64,000 nt of DNA from Effrenium voratum (GCA_963377175.1 CAUJNA010003287.1:444019-508018); one strand, 5' to 3'; positions 36,200 through 49,041 are shown, counted from the first letter of the stretch. Notes: generated by a model not told the origin, from the letters alone. Translations and numbers: made by a program.

Positions 36200-36620
36200 A
36201 AGGCAATCGTACTGCAACATATGAGAAACATGTCATTCGCAGAGCTCTTTTATACTATTGTTATATTAAACTCAATACGTATATACATACTGATCAAACA
36301 AGTACAAACTGTAATAATTTGCATCATGGAACAATTGAGTCAACATCCATTTGCATAGACAACGATCGTTGTAATATTACTTGTATTATTGTCTTTACTT
36401 GTATTGTGATTATTGCCAATGATTGCTACTAGTGTTTCGAATTCATGAAGTTAAATTCACATGTCCTGTACTGCTTGTGTTATCGGGATTATTTTCATTG
36501 CTATATATATCAGATGCACCACTTGATGTACGCTTATCATCATCATCTGAGCAGCTATCGCCAATCGCTTTTACCTCATGACCAAAAGGTGGTTTCAAAA
36601 GTACCCCGCCCCGGCTAAAC
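36200..36620 (-). CDS. AT-rich island with Asp/Ser/Asn-rich C-terminal ORF
   Basis: Composition drops to roughly two-thirds A+T. From about 36,617 to the TGA at 36,447 the minus frame reads FSRGGVLLKPPFGHEVKAIG, then DSCSDDDDKRTSSGASDIYS, then NENNPDNTSSTGHVNLTS. Codons are A/T-ending, unlike the other exons. A TAG lies just upstream of the first codon quoted, so an intron or truncation is needed. It may be foreign DNA or a transposon C-terminus; the family is not recognised. Confidence 0.4.
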
Positions 36621-37721
36621 TATTTAGGCCATAAGTGCCCTCCCTACAGGTGCTGTTTTTTCTGGCACGGGCAGCTGAGAGTTGATGCCGAAGGCACTAA
36701 GTCCTCTCAAAGGTTTCTGGGGAAGTGACCTCCTCAAAATGACCCATGCATGGTAAGCTTCGAACCTTTGCTTTGGGGACTTTAAGGCGGCCGCCTTTCC
36801 GAGTCGCTCGGAAGAGAGCACTAGCATGCTATGAGCGTGCTGGCGAGTAGGGAGTCTAGGCATGGCCCACAAAGGGGCGCACAGAAAATCATTTGCTCTG
36901 AGGATGTTTCAGATTCGGTCTCCCTTAGAATACCAAATAGTCCTTGGAGGAGACCAATGGCAGGTCCTCTTGGCCACTATCAAAACATGGTATCGAACTT
37001 GGCCCACGCCTTTTTTTGGGCTGGGGTTGTTTGAATGGGAAAATCAAAGGGACAACCAAAGGGAAAACCAAAGGCAGAAATCGTTGGTTCGACCAAAACT
37101 CACCTTCTAGCTTGTCGGAAGATGTTTATTTGCCTGTTTTGGAGCCTCACGTTGTGTCAACCGGTTTATGGCAGGGTGCCCGAAGTGTTTTTCCAATCTC
37201 AAAACATCACCACCAGATCAAAGTCACCGAAAAGGGCCCAAAAAGGTGATGTTCAAAACCGTCCGAAAAAGGGGAAAGATAGGAACCCCCGACCTAACCA
37301 CCTGGAGACATGCAGATACCCCGGTGCTCCGCAAAGTGGTCGGTCTAAGGTGCCTTCCTTTGTCATTTGTTTCGTAGTTGCCAGAAGATCAGCCCTCATA
37401 TTCTTTTCAGGCATCCCGCTTGGGTTTTCGCCTGGAACGTGATCAAGATATGGAAGTTGATCGGCAACTTTTCACATTGAGTGGAACATATCAGCTTTTG
37501 AGCGGTTTTCCCCATGGTCAGCGCATGTAAAGGACCTTTTGATCAACTCCCATATGTTCAAAACGAGGACAAATCAAGAAAAAACGGAATGTGTGTGGCT
37601 TCTCAAAAGGAGTTGTTTGAGGGTGTGCATCTGGGCATTGTGGTTGCTATTTGGCGCGAAACCTGGGTGCGTCTAATGGATGGTTGGCTCTTCGCTTTCC
37701 CTATGAAGCACAGCCAAAAGG

Positions 37722-37830
37722 CTAGGTCCTCCAGACTTTTCAGTAGAGACGTTAGAATAAGGGTACCCTTTTTCTAGTAGGGGAACCCTCCCCAAACAAA
37801 AGGGGCAAAATTGCACTACTGGGGGACCTA
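37722..37830. repeat. CTAGGTC inverted-repeat element, copy 2
   Basis: ctaggtcctccag at the left, gacgttagaataagggtaccc inside, actactgggggaccta at the right. Confidence 0.7.
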
Positions 37831-37984
37831 AAAGGGTAGCCCAAACCAATCAGAGCTCACAACTCAATGTCCAGCTCGCCTCCCACACGCTCTTGGCCCG
37901 ACTGGGGCAATTTTTTCTCTCGGCAGGGCCTGCGGTCTGAGAATCCGCCGTCACTGGGAGTGCCAAGCTCCAGAAAACCTGCCT

Positions 37985-38073
37985 TGAGTAGAGAGGCTGG
38001 AATACGGGTACCCTTTTTCTGTCGTCTATTTTAGTAGGGGAACCCTCGGGTAAAAGGGCACTACTGGACCTAG
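37985..38073. repeat. CTAGGTC element, copy 3 (left end degraded)
   Basis: gagaggctggaatacgggta, ctgtcgtctattttagtagg and cactactggacctag. Its left inverted repeat is not recognisable. Confidence 0.65.
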
Positions 38074-38353
38074 TTGCGGGGGGAGCAGTCCCAGGGTCCT
38101 TTGCGGCTTTTCAAGGGTGCTACCAAGCAGAAACCTGAATGGAGATGGAATTCCAGTCACCCGCATATTTTTTTCTGGGTGTGCTAGTAGCAACTTGACG
38201 CTCAGCCGGGGCCCAAGCCCTTGGTCACATTGGCCATTCATGATTTCCCCCAAAGGCTTCGCGCCCTGGCCAACCCTAGCCCGCATCTCTATGGTTTCTC
38301 AACACCCACGTGGGTCGGGCCGAACCCCCCTGTCTAATCATTGGCCTCAACAC

Positions 38354-38465
38354 CTTTTGCAGCACCGGTGTCGGCTCCGATGTGTCACTCCGGAGATCTC
38401 TCGAGAGCGCAGTGCCCATCCGCCAATTGCAATTCGAGCGCCGGGATCCTCGGGATTCCAAGCTC
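38354..38465 (-). CDS. Candidate exon (112 nt)
   Basis: Acceptor tccaag|GAG and donor caaaag|gtgttg. Phase-1 frame reads SLESRGSRRSNCNWRMGTAL then RDLRSDTSEPTPVLQK. The plus strand is also open after a ttttgcag, but only the minus strand has both sites. Confidence 0.45.
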
Positions 38466-39498
38466 CTTGGATTGGCAGAAAAGCGGATCGGAAGAATCCC
38501 CCCCCCCGCCTCTCCAAATGCCCGTGGTTTCTTCAGCCGCATGCGAGGGTGAAAAAAAAAGGAAACGAGTTTTCCGTGGTAGGCGTCTCTTATTATGTGA
38601 CTCACGGCCTGAGTGGATTGGCCGAAAAATAGTCTAAACTTCTTGTTCAGTCACTAAAACAGTCTTCCCAAAAAGTATACAGTCCTGGAACTCAGGGTGT
38701 GTGCTTAGTTCGTCATACCAAAAAAGCATGGGCATTTCGAGTAGGGGATTATCTCTGAAGCTTCTCAAGCAAGGGGTTGTATTGGGAAAAATAGGACCCA
38801 CCAAATATGACAAAGGGGAAACTCTCTTGTTCAACGATTCCATCATCTCAAAACCTTCAAACGTGGAACGCCGGTTAGCGCGACCCCCCCTCCCCCCCCG
38901 GTTTCAACATGCTTGTGAGTCGGCGCAAGTGCAAGAAACATGTTCCCCTGCTTGCAATGAAGCAGATGCTTCAAGAGTGACTTTTAAACCATCCAACCCT
39001 CTCCCCTGTTAGTCGTTCTCCTTCTGTACGCGTCTTCGTCTTCTTCCCCTTTGAATTCTTGCTTGCTCATGTTGGCCCTGGATTCATCGACCTAGCAAAG
39101 AAGGGGGGATGTTCCCAAAAAGTGATCCGGATCCACTCAACGCCGGAATGCACCTGTGAATCAACTCGGGGTTCATTCATTTATCAACCGGGTCTACCCT
39201 TCACACGCAAAGGGCAACTGCACCCAAGTGGTGAAGCTTCTCTGGCTGTCCTTTCCAGCTCAGCTTGGGGACGGCTGGGCCAGGTTGAGATCTTGCAAGT
39301 AGTCAAAGGGCTCCAAACCCCTTTTAAGTCTTCAACTTGGCCCACAAAGGGGTACACAGAAAATTATGTGTTCAGATGTTGTTTAAGCTTTCGTCTGCCC
39401 TAAAATACAAAACAGTTTGGTTTGGAGACCCCAGTTGCAGTGCCCCGAGGGATTCTTGATGGGGCCGGAACCAACGCATCCTTCGAGCCGAAAACGAC

Positions 39499-39546
39499 CC
39501 CTGCCCCCTGCAGACCAGCCACACTGCGCGTCGCTCCCAGACGCGC
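39499..39546 (-). CDS. Candidate mini-exon (48 nt)
   Basis: Acceptor ccttccag|G, donor caggg|gtcg. Frame RVWERRAVWLVCRGQG. Confidence 0.4.
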
Positions 39547-40294
39547 CTGGAAGGGATGAATGTAAGGATGTTTGCTCGGCCAGACTTATCCCCTGTGCTT
39601 TGCTGGTCGAGCTGGGAAATGAAGGAATACCAAACAGCCAAACCAGGTCTGGCAATGTGTGTACATACTCCTTCCACATACTCATTCCACAAACGCCTTG
39701 GAAAAATGACCGTTTTGAGGCTGCTGATACCATATCCTCTCCCGGTTGGGTATACGCCCAACTTGTGGGTTGCCAAGGAAAATGGCATGAAGATGTCAGA
39801 GGTGCACTGGAGGCAGCCCCAAGGTTTGACACCACTCTCGGTTCGAAGAACCTCCAAATGGCAACCTACAAGTGTGCCCCAATCAAACCAAGTCAGCTGG
39901 CCCGGAAGTTTTGGTTTGCTTGGCTGTGGTAGGTTGTGATTGGTTGTGGTTACAATGGAACGCGGATGACCATGGCAATGCAGTGATGAGGTTCAAGAAC
40001 ATGTTGGGAGAAATATATCCCAAAGACATGAACGCTCTGACCCATCTGCGTGTGTCTTTTTTAGGGCACCCCGCCCCCCAAAAAATAAATAAAATAAACA
40101 TGGTGCCCTTCCTTTTAGTTTTTCTTGAATACCACAGAAAACGGGTACCCCCCAAAAAAAACCACCCATCTACAGCAGATGCCTTTCAACTCGCGGGAAG
40201 CCAAGGGCTAAAGGACGTCCTCTGTGGTTTCACTGCCCATCTGCGGTGCTTGGACGTTCGAGTTAGTAACTGGGAAGTAGGCTAGGTTGTAAAC

Positions 40295-40379
40295 CAGTGG
40301 TCACTGACTCCGGAAGGGAGCAACAATCTTTGCGTCGGGGCGAAAAGCGTTGTTTCCAACTGGGCCAGACTCAGACCGC
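40295..40379 (-). CDS. Candidate mini-exon (85 nt)
   Basis: Acceptor cttgcag|GC and donor cactg|gtttac. Phase-2 frame GLSLAQLETTLFAPTQRLLL then PSGVSDHW, with good codon bias. Confidence 0.5.
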
Positions 40380-41024
40380 CTGCAAGAAGCTTAACTTGTT
40401 GGTAAAATGATGGACACCCAAAACGGCAACAGGTTAAACTGATAGGACCTTTGGCAATCAAATCAAGTTCCAGGTCGGACTCCCGCCCACACAATGTCTC
40501 TTTCGTGCAACTATCCGGAAAACGATCGGCTCCTTTTGGACAGGTTCCATGACCTGACGATCATGGCAACCTGGGACCAAAAAACAGAACCTAGGCCTTC
40601 CTTTGCTTCTTCGTCCCCTAGAAAACACAGGAAAAACTGTCCAATAGGGATAGATCCCCTTTAAAACCCACAGGGGAAAACAAACCACATTCTGAAACGC
40701 AAGTGGAAGTAGGCCAACGTGGGGTAACCAAAGGATCCAAAGGTCAGTTCAGGTTGGACCCGGAAACCACAGTCTGCCCTTCATTTGCGCGTAAACAAGG
40801 TGTCAGAAGATCTGCTTCTTTCCCGCGGGTTAAACCTTTGGAGAGAGCGAGAGAGAGAAGGCGGGGGGGAGGTATTCAAGGGACCTGGGGAGGGAGAGGG
40901 GGGGGGGGAAGGGAGCCCAAATAAGGCCTTGAGGCCTTATTCGGGCACCCCCACTCCCTCCCCATATGCTTTTATGGCATATGGGGGTTGATCAAAAGGT
41001 CCGTGATACATGGGGTGACCATTA

Positions 41025-41068
41025 CTTGCTGGTGCGATAGGTAGGGAATGAGAAATGGAATGACCCCT
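41025..41068. repeat. cttgctgg-family half element
   Basis: Matches the left arm of 19,122-19,206 and continues with gagaaatggaatgacccct. Just upstream (40,925-40,990) are two small perfect palindromes, aataaggccttgaggccttatt-like and catatg...catatg hairpins. Confidence 0.6.
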
Positions 41069-41865
41069 ATAAGCCATCCCTCGTGGTGTCCTTGAAGGGA
41101 ATCCCCAGGTTCCTTCTTACCTTCCCTACTGAGCACCAGAAATGACGACTGTCGCCACATTGGAAAAGCTACCCATGGTCTTTTTGGGTACCTATTTTTG
41201 ACCCACATCCATATGAAACCCCGGGTCCAGGTACTTCATCAGCTCCTATGCAAAAGCTTGATGGAGAAAGCTTCTTGGAAAAGTAAAGGATCACCTTGAA
41301 TGCTCTCTCCTTCAAACCGTAGTGGCCCTTCATTTCCTGGCTCATCCAGCAATAAAAGGAAACCTCTGCCAAGAGGTCGGCATCTCTGTCCGGAGCAAAT
41401 GATGCTTCGACGCAAGAGGAGGCCAGGGATAACTTGAACCCTTCTTCAGCGCATCAGCAGGCATAGTCCCGCAAACCTCCTGTAGAGCTGAACAGCAAGG
41501 CAAGCAGTGCCTAAAAGCTATCGAGCATTTTGTCTACCACCATGTGTTATGATGGCTTGTATGGGGGAGTTGTTTTTAGAGTTGGTACCTTTTCTGTGGC
41601 TTTAAATAACAACTAAAGGCAAACCGCGATGTGCGGGTTCGCCTATTTTTCAACCGGACCCATATACACCTTCCCATTGTCCCCCCATAAGGCTAGGCTA
41701 GTAGTGCTCCATGGCAAGACTCGTGCGAGGTCCCAGGAGAATTTTGCCTTTCTAGCTGTACCAGGTTCAAAGTCAGGTAGGGGAGTTGGGGAAGTAGATG
41801 GAATGATTGCCTACCCCGACTACTCAGCTACTCCATGGTGACGCTGCTTACTTGAGGTGACTAAC

Positions 41866-41918
41866 AACGGATCCCACGGCTTCGCAGCCCGGCCTTGAGG
41901 CGAATGAGGCGAGATTGC
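41866..41918 (-). CDS. Candidate mini-exon (53 nt)
   Basis: Acceptor tggccag|G, donor ccgtt|gttagt. Phase-1 frame QSRLIRLKAGLRSRGIR. Confidence 0.35.
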
Positions 41919-42616
41919 CTGGCCAAGGCGCCAACCCAGTTGCCGTGTTAAGAAGCCTTCCCCCTTCAAGAAGCTTCCCCCTAAAGAGAAACCAGATTAG
42001 ACGGAAGACTTTTCTCCATGTGTGAAACTGTGCCATCCTCTAGGATGTGTTTTTGAAAGGCGCAGTGCGAAACCCCTTTGAAAGACCAGGGTTATTGAAA
42101 CAAGTTTCGCCCCCTCCAGCCTATTTGAAACATCATCCAAGGGTTCCTCCTTGGAGGGTTGCATAGTGTGGTCGTCATATAGTGGCTATATGCACTGGTT
42201 GCATACCAAAAGTGAAGGAACTCCCTCCATCCTCCAAAAAAGCAAACACCAAAAGTGAAGGAACAAACCCCATCCTCCAAAAAAGCAAACACCAATATCC
42301 CCAACAGCCCCGGAACGCGACGGAACACTGCGGAACCCTCCCTGAAGGATTCTCCAAGCCAGAGCCGATCTGGGCAGAGACCCCAATAGCTCTTAGCTGG
42401 TGGGGAACAAAACGCTACAATTCACCAACCCCAACTCTTGAGCCATTGCTTTGAGCCAGGTCCCTATAGATTTATAGATGGGGATGTTTTAGAGGGTCCA
42501 TGGCCTGGTTCTTCACACAAATGTAGCCCGACTCTGCAAGGACCTCGGGTGGTTTGAAAGGGAAAAAACAACTCATCCATGCTTTGAGCTTCATATGGCT
42601 GAAACAGGGGGAGGGG

Positions 42617-42695
42617 TACGCAGGTTTTGGTCTATGTTTCCATTTACCAGGGTTCCATTTTGGCTACCCATTTTTGACCCACAGCCATATCTTGA
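42617..42695. repeat. Inverted-repeat element fragment, gtgggtcaaaa family
   Basis: gcaggttttggtctatgttt, ccatttaccagggttccatt and tttttgacccacagccatat, in the same order as the copy at 58,741-58,860. Confidence 0.65.
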
Positions 42696-43015
42696 GACGC
42701 ACCCAAGAGGTTCAAACTGCTGGGGATGCCTGGCAGTCAAAGCCGCTGGTTGAGGTGGGCCAACCGACAAAACCACCGAAGAGGCAAGAAGAAACAACCA
42801 ATCAACCAATAAACCAGCCAATCCACCAAATCCACAAACAAGGCATGAAAGGGGCCATAGGGAAACAAACCTAAGAGCACAGCACAAAGCAAGTCAGAGC
42901 ACAACACCAACCAAACAGCAATAAACCCAATGCAGAACGCCCAAACCAGTCGCTCGCGCTCGAAATCGGCAAGCGGCCTCATCCGCATCGGGTTCTGCGT
43001 CGGCTGAATAAACAC

Positions 43016-43206
43016 CTTGCAGGAGCTAGTTCGCGAGCTCGCGACGGAGCAGGAAAGCTCTTGAGCAATTTCGGGATGAACCAGGCATCGGCCAACGGTA
43101 CCTCTTGCGGACCTGATGAGCGTTGAGCCCTTACGCGTAGGCAAGCAAACAAAAGCGCTGGCTGTTCCAAGGTGCGCCAACTCATGAACCAAAGTCGGGA
43201 CAGCGC
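43016..43206 (-). CDS. Candidate exon (191 nt)
   Basis: Acceptor ctttttcag|GCG and donor gcaag|gtgttt. Frame 0 reads ALSRLWFMSWRTLEQPALLF, then RAQRSSGPQEVPLADAWFIP and KLLKSFPAPSRARELAPAR. A second open frame over the same bases contains HELAH, an HExxH-type string, but lacks the splice fit. Downstream the frames turn hydrophobic (42,740-42,950), without firm support. Confidence 0.5.
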
Positions 43207-43311
43207 CTGAAAAAGTGAACATCCCGCCATTTTGAATGTGTCTCACTCCTAAGGCATAGAGACGGGCTCCCGAAAGATAAGATTGCTCCAGTGCTTTCGT
43301 GATGGCACTGA

Positions 43312-43313
43312 CG

Positions 43314-43347
<34 letters not shown>

Positions 43348-43350
43348 GAG
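43312..43350. repeat. GA microsatellite
   Basis: (ga)n with one cgag interruption. Confidence 0.9.
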
Positions 43351-43714
43351 CAAATGCTCGCCAGGTGATAATCGTGGTCTAGTCACGGGATATGCTGGTT
43401 CCTACATAGGTAGGGCCGTATGGACCGCCAGTTGCGTTTTGTTTTCCCTGCAACTATGACTGGTGTTTGGATTTTTGTGTGGAAGAAAAGGCGATCGCAA
43501 CTTGGCTATCTTGGCAACAAGCAGATCTAAAGCTTTAACACTGAACCGGGAGGTCTACTTTTTGCGATCCTTTTCAGGGATCTCTTCTTTTCAGCAAATG
43601 GCCCAAGCATGGATCGTTCATGCTTGTTCCCCAAAAAAAAGAAGAAGTTCCGGGTGAAAATCCACGGGGTATCAACCTCTCGACCTTGATTGTCCCAACA
43701 ACAACCATAGTGTG

Positions 43715-44755
43715 TGCCGCTGTTGAGGTAGCTTTGAAGGGGCACCAACAGGACACCCCACCGATTTTGGGCATCCATTTGGACACCCAAACACCCCCAA
43801 ACGGACTTTCCTAGAACCGAGCAAGGGGAACCATCGGAAAATTCGACTCATCACCATGGTCCTTAGTGGTCCGAAGAGTCGCCACTGGTGGGCGACAGTG
43901 GGGATTTGGATCGGAATACGTTTGTGTCAATGTCCGTGGGGAACCCGAAATGGTGGACATCACTTTAGGGGTGTGAATCGCGGACATCATATTTTTCTTT
44001 GGATTCGTGTCCAATCAGTTTTGAGGTCTCTGAAAATTCGTTCCCATATGGGTTTCTCAAAAAGGGGACCCCTACCTGGAGGCCTACCCAATTTTGAGAA
44101 AACCCCTAGGACGGTCTGCGCGGATCTTGAGGTAGGTGTCCCAAATTTTTGATTCGGTGGGTCTGTTTTGTGGGTACTGCATGGGTTCGTGGTTTTGAGA
44201 AGGGAAACCAACCGGCAAAAACCAACACTTTGAGGGGTCCCCTAAAAACAAGATCTCCAAAACAGTCCCCTACAAAAACTTGTTTTGGGTGTCTCCAAAC
44301 AACTGAAAAAACACACACACACACACACACAAAACAAGATCTCCAAAACTCGCGGCACCACCTGAGCCCGTGGCTCACGTCCCCTGCGTCACTCGTCCTC
44401 GGTCAACTCGATCTTCAAAAACAGGCGGGGGCGTCAAAGTCTCCCTCCATTTGCTTAAGCCCCCGGGAAAGAATAATTAAAAATAGTCTTTTATTTCCAG
44501 TAGCGACAAAAATCCCTTTAAAACCAAAAGGGCAAATAAAAAAATATATGCTCAAGCAAATGGAAGTCTCCCATTCAGAGAAAAGCGCGAGGGCCAGCAC
44601 TGAAACGGGTGTGTGTGTGTGTTCTGTCTGTGGGTATCCTTTTTGAGGTGGTTTTGAAGAGAAACCAAAAGGGCAACCCACCAACTTTGGGGATCCACCC
44701 ATTTGGACACTCACCCAAACACCCCCAAAACGGGTTTTCCTAGAACCGCGAAGCC
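43715..44755. repeat. Two copies of an acacccccaaa-type dispersed repeat
   Basis: 43,715-43,825 and 44,636-44,755 share tttggacac...cacccaaacacccccaaa and the end ttcctagaaccg. Both also carry the gaaaccaaaagg block found at 45,110, 49,160-49,345 and 53,600-53,690. The second copy is preceded at 44,490-44,575 by a ccctttaaaaccaaaagg ... ctcaagcaaatggaa block. Confidence 0.65.
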
Positions 44756-44976
44756 TTCCCTTGGCATTGCTTAGCGTTCAGGAGCCTCATCATCCAAGTT
44801 GGGGCCCCTTGAACCATTCTTTCAATGGGAATCCGTTGAACCCGAAACAGACTGGGTTTCAATGTACATAAGGGGCTGAAGCAGTACTAGTGTATTTTAC
44901 TCCGATCATGACCAAAATTCATCTCAAAGCGCCCCAAAACCGAATTTCTCGAACTATTTAGCCCCTTGTATGTCTG

Positions 44977-45060
44977 TTTGCAAAGTACTCCGCTGAGTCT
45001 CTGGCGCACGTGACACAGTGAGTCTTCGGCTCCAGGCCCGGCAACGTCCGTACGAGTTCC
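44977..45060 (-). CDS. Candidate exon
   Basis: Frame TRTDVAGPGAEDSLCHVRQR then LSGVLCKQ, with biased codons. Acceptor and donor not resolved. Confidence 0.3.
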
Positions 45061-45597
45061 AACATGCTTTCTGCCATGTGGAATGATCCCATCAAATACA
45101 TGGCTCGTCTTTTGGTGAGGGTACCCCGTTTTTGTGGTCTTAAAGGGAAACCAAAAGGAACACCGCCATTTTGGGGGGTCCCCCAACAAAAGACACACCC
45201 TAATCAGTGTGATGCAAAGAAATTGGCAAATCTACAATCGGTTCCCGCCCTGTTGTGGAATTCTCATTGCCACCCAGCGGCACATTTTAGTCAATCCAAC
45301 ATATTCTAAGCATCATTGGACCCTACATTGGAAGGGTCAGGATTTCCATTGGGAAGTTTGGGACCTCAATTTTGCCCCCTTTGAGGTACCCAGATTCTTA
45401 GAGTAGTGATTCTCCCCTGCCTCTGATGGTGGTGGAATTTAATCAATGATTCCCCATGTCCCGGAACAAGTTGCCCCCCTTCCCCCCAAAAAAACATCCT
45501 CTGCTGAAAAAAAATGGCTTTGCCGTTCACCTCCCTGGTTCCTCCAGTGTTTGCTCCTGCTTTTGCGCCTCCCCCCCCTTTTTTTCCCGGTGAAAAC

Positions 45598-45658
45598 GTC
45601 GAGGCACGTGGTCCGCGACTCCGCGGTGGAGCGGATGGAGAAGCTCTCGATGGATCGC
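45598..45658 (-). CDS. Candidate mini-exon (61 nt)
   Basis: Acceptor gtcag|GCG, donor tcgac|gttttc. Frame AIHRELLHPLHRGVADHVPR. A His/Arg-rich helical peptide. The plus strand is open as well (VRDSAVERMEKLSMDRLTF), so strand is uncertain. Confidence 0.45.
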
Positions 45659-47409
45659 CTGACTTTCCGAGCAAGTCACTTTGTGTGAGCCTGTCAGTTG
45701 CCCAGAAAAAGCACCCAGCAAAGGTGATCACCTCTTGGGGTGACGAAAAATGGACCAGTGGAGAAAACCAAAAGGAAAGGTCGGCTTGGGGCAATTGAGG
45801 ACAGCAGGGTGTGTCTCTTTGTACTGGGAGCCCCAAATTGGCGGTTTTCCTCTAGGTCTCCCTTTAAAACCACGCAAGGGGTACCCGGAAAGAGGAAAAA
45901 GATGGCGAGGGAATGCGACCGAGGTTTGATGTTCGCCCGTCGCTCGCTTCGAACGCTGTCTGCACCCTTGCTGAAGAGAAGGACCACTGAACAGAATGGG
46001 GAGGGTACGACTAGAATGCTCAGCCAATCTTAGCCGATACATACGCCACAAAACACACCTCTCAACGGCAACCTACAGGGAATCTTGAGGGATTCAGGAC
46101 AAACGTCCCATACTTACTTCTTCACAAAGGTGTTCTACTCCTCCAAGGCTTTTTTTACCCATCCCATCCCCCCCCCAAAAAAAAAAGAAGAAAAAGAAGA
46201 GCAATCAATCAAACAAACACATATCCCATTAGAGACATCTCCTTGAACTCCCTGGTCTGCGGCTCCATGGCAAATTTGCGGACTTATATTCCCCCTTGTT
46301 GGCCTGTGGCCGAGTGGTTCACATGTGAGCCAAGTGACCATAGAATGGACATGTTGACCCAACCTCAAATACACATAGATAAAAACCCCCACACACACAC
46401 ACAAACACACGCACATTTGAAACCAAAAGAAACTGTGTTGTTGGAAAAGACCGAATCAGGGCCTGGTGGTTCAAGAATGGGGACCCGTGGTTCCCGGAAC
46501 CTTGTCTCTTGGCAGAATATCATCTGCTTGTGGTCTAATCAGATCGTGTTGAAAAGGGGACCCTGCTTCTACCTTGTACATTGGTAAAACACAGAAGCAG
46601 CGCAAGTTGCTCACAGAAAGGTTCCCAGGGCAGCAAACCTGCAATACACCGCCTCCGGGCCGCATATCCCACCAACAGTTCTGTCTGGTACAAGTGCATA
46701 ACCAAAATTCCATCCCTTGCACGTATATGGCTTGTACTGGGGTATGTTCCTTTGGGGTATGCAAGCAAGGCTGGTCACGTCATTATACCACCCCCCAAGT
46801 AGATCAAACGGAAACCTCAGCTGACTTTGACAACCATCAGAAACAATCAACATGACCCCGGTTCAACGGGGGTCACTGGATTTCCCCTTCAAAGGTTGAA
46901 ATTCACGGATCGTGTCCATCAAAACTGCCACTTTTGGAGGTTCCAAAAAGGGAAACGAAGGAACCCGGTGAAGAAAAAAAATGGTTTTGACCACACCAAA
47001 GTGTTTCAACCACCTTGACCCTTAGAAACAATCAACAAAAATCCCGGTTGAAACCAAGGTTTTGACCACACCAAGCTGTGTTTCAGCAACCGTTTTCGGG
47101 CCTGTCCTCAGATCCCCTACTAAAAGTGACCAATGCTTGGGTTAAATTCGGAAGCCCAACCACTAAACCAACGAACAAACTCCGGAACCGGAGGATTCGG
47201 CTGGTTCCGAGCCGCCGAGGTATTGGTTCCCCTTCGCCCGCTTCAAAAACTGCGGAAAAAAGAAACGCATTAAAAAAACAATCTCGGGAAAAAGCTCCAA
47301 AAAAACGGAGAAAAACAAAAGGAGAACAAAAAGAAGGAAAAAACCAACAATCTCAGGAAAAAGCAACAAACAAAAACGGGGAAACAAACAAAAAAAACCA
47401 TCGATCTCA

Positions 47410-47490
47410 GGTCGCAGCCTCACGGCCAGAGCCCGCAGCTCGGCAAAGGCGCGCACGTGCCCGCGCAGCGCCTGGCGGGCGAGTTTCCCC
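47410..47490 (-). CDS. Candidate mini-exon (~80 nt)
   Basis: Acceptor cgtttcag|G. Phase-1 frame GKLARQALRGHVRAFAELRA then LAVRLRP, a strong amphipathic helix. The donor is not a normal GT; a GA-type site is possible. Confidence 0.5.
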
Positions 47491-47899
47491 CTGAAACGAA
47501 GGAACGACTCCGAGGAACGAGGGGCAACTTGCGGAAACTAGCGCAGGGAGGTGGGTTGTATGTTTTAGGTTACCCCTCACCTTGATTTTTGATTCCACGC
47601 CAATCGAACTTCAACCCCTCGACTCCCCTCTCCGCACAGGCCATACTGTGAAATCAACAAAATCCTGCTGGGATAGACGAAACGGCCATGTGGATGGACA
47701 AAATCCTGGCATGGACGAAACCTTACGCATACTTCTAGGGTACCTTCCCCATTCTTTCTCGGGATCCTTTCCCAGGGAAAACCGCTGGTTATTGAAAAGA
47801 ACGATGGTTGAAAGGAATGGGGAACCAAGCCCTAGAATACTGCACGAAGCCTTACACATACTGCACCTGGTGAAAAGCTCAGCGCAGCTTCCCCCGCTC

Positions 47900-48055
47900 T
47901 GTTCCAACCGCACCCGCCTGCCGCGCGAAGGCGGGCTCAGCCGCCACCCGGCGCAAGGCGGTCCGGAACCTCGGCTTTCCGCAGGGATTCGGCCGCGCGG
48001 AGTCAGCGAGTCAGCGGCGAGAATTCGAGCCGAAACCTGAAATTGGTGGGGCTCA
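47900..48055 (-). CDS. GC-rich coding island, frame unresolved
   Basis: After an atttcag acceptor at about 48,038 one frame reads VSARILAADSLTPRGRIPAE. Another has LRAAESLRKAEVPDRLAP and ends at a TGA. Third-position bias supports coding on the minus strand, but two frames compete. Confidence 0.35.
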
Positions 48056-48971
48056 ACGTAGGGTGGCTCAAAATTGGGTGTCTCAATATAGGGGATCCCT
48101 TGGTTGGATGTTGTTGTAGAGAAATCTGGTGTTTTTTTGTGTTTTAAAGTAGGGGGATCCCTTGTTGGATGGTCATATACAGGGAAAGGGAAAAGGACAC
48201 CTAGCGGCTGGATGGGGTCCCAAATTTTGAGAAACACCCGAATAAGGCTGGGATCCCCAAACAAAAAGAAGGGTGGTAAGCTCATGTTAACCCCGATCGC
48301 TCGCCATACATTGGGCAAGCAAAATGGCTGTCAATTGGCCAGGTCCGTCAACAAGAACATTTGGTGAAAGTTGGGGTCCTGGTCGTCCTTCCGTACAATT
48401 CAGTTTCTACGACCCCTGGGTGCCCTTTTGCGGGCGTTCCACCGCTGGGGGGCCCGTGACAAACATTGGAGTTGAGTTTTCTAAAACAGGACAACTTGGT
48501 CCAAGATGGCTTTTCCACCGCCCCCAAGCTCATTCCCCTAGTTCTTGAACGGGTTTGTACTCTCTAATGGCTTTAGAATTGCTTGTCGAGGTTCCTGGAA
48601 TAGACCCTATTACGCCCCATTGGGCCCTCTTGAACGCCTTGACCACCATAGGATACATGGTGCTGGTAAATGATTGGAACCAAGCTGAAACCAGTGCCAC
48701 AATAAATGTTCAACAATCTGACCTAGTAGGACACCAGTGATCACAACGACTGCGGGGGGGAGGGGGGGCGTGCCTGGTTTCTTCAAACAAACCCAGCACT
48801 GATTGGGCAAGCCACGTCTTTGCAGATAACCAGGCTTGGAAAACGCGTGCGAATGCATACTAAACATGCAATAGGTATATATATATATATATATGTGTAT
48901 ACATGTAAATATATATATATATGCTCCGTGATGTTCTTCTGGGCTTTTCCTGGGCCTCCCTGGGCCCAAAC

Positions 48972-49041
48972 CTCGGCTCTCGCTGGGCTCCCCCTGCATC
49001 TCCTCCGGCTGGCGGCGCATCCTCTGCCGCAGCACCGAGGC
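48972..49041 (-). CDS. Candidate mini-exon (70 nt)
   Basis: Acceptor gtctctcag|GCC and donor agccgag|gtttgg. Frame 0 ASVLRQRMRRQPEEMQGEPS then ESR. Very clear codon bias and both splice sites. Confidence 0.6.

Noticed and set aside
43050..43210. HELAH string suggesting a zinc metallopeptidase
   Set aside because: It lies in a frame that does not fit the acceptor and donor; the spliced frame over the same bases lacks it, and no third ligand is visible.
46303..46345. tgtggccgagtggttcaca resembles the D-arm of a Ser/Leu tRNA
   Set aside because: No matching acceptor stem or T-arm within 90 bases.
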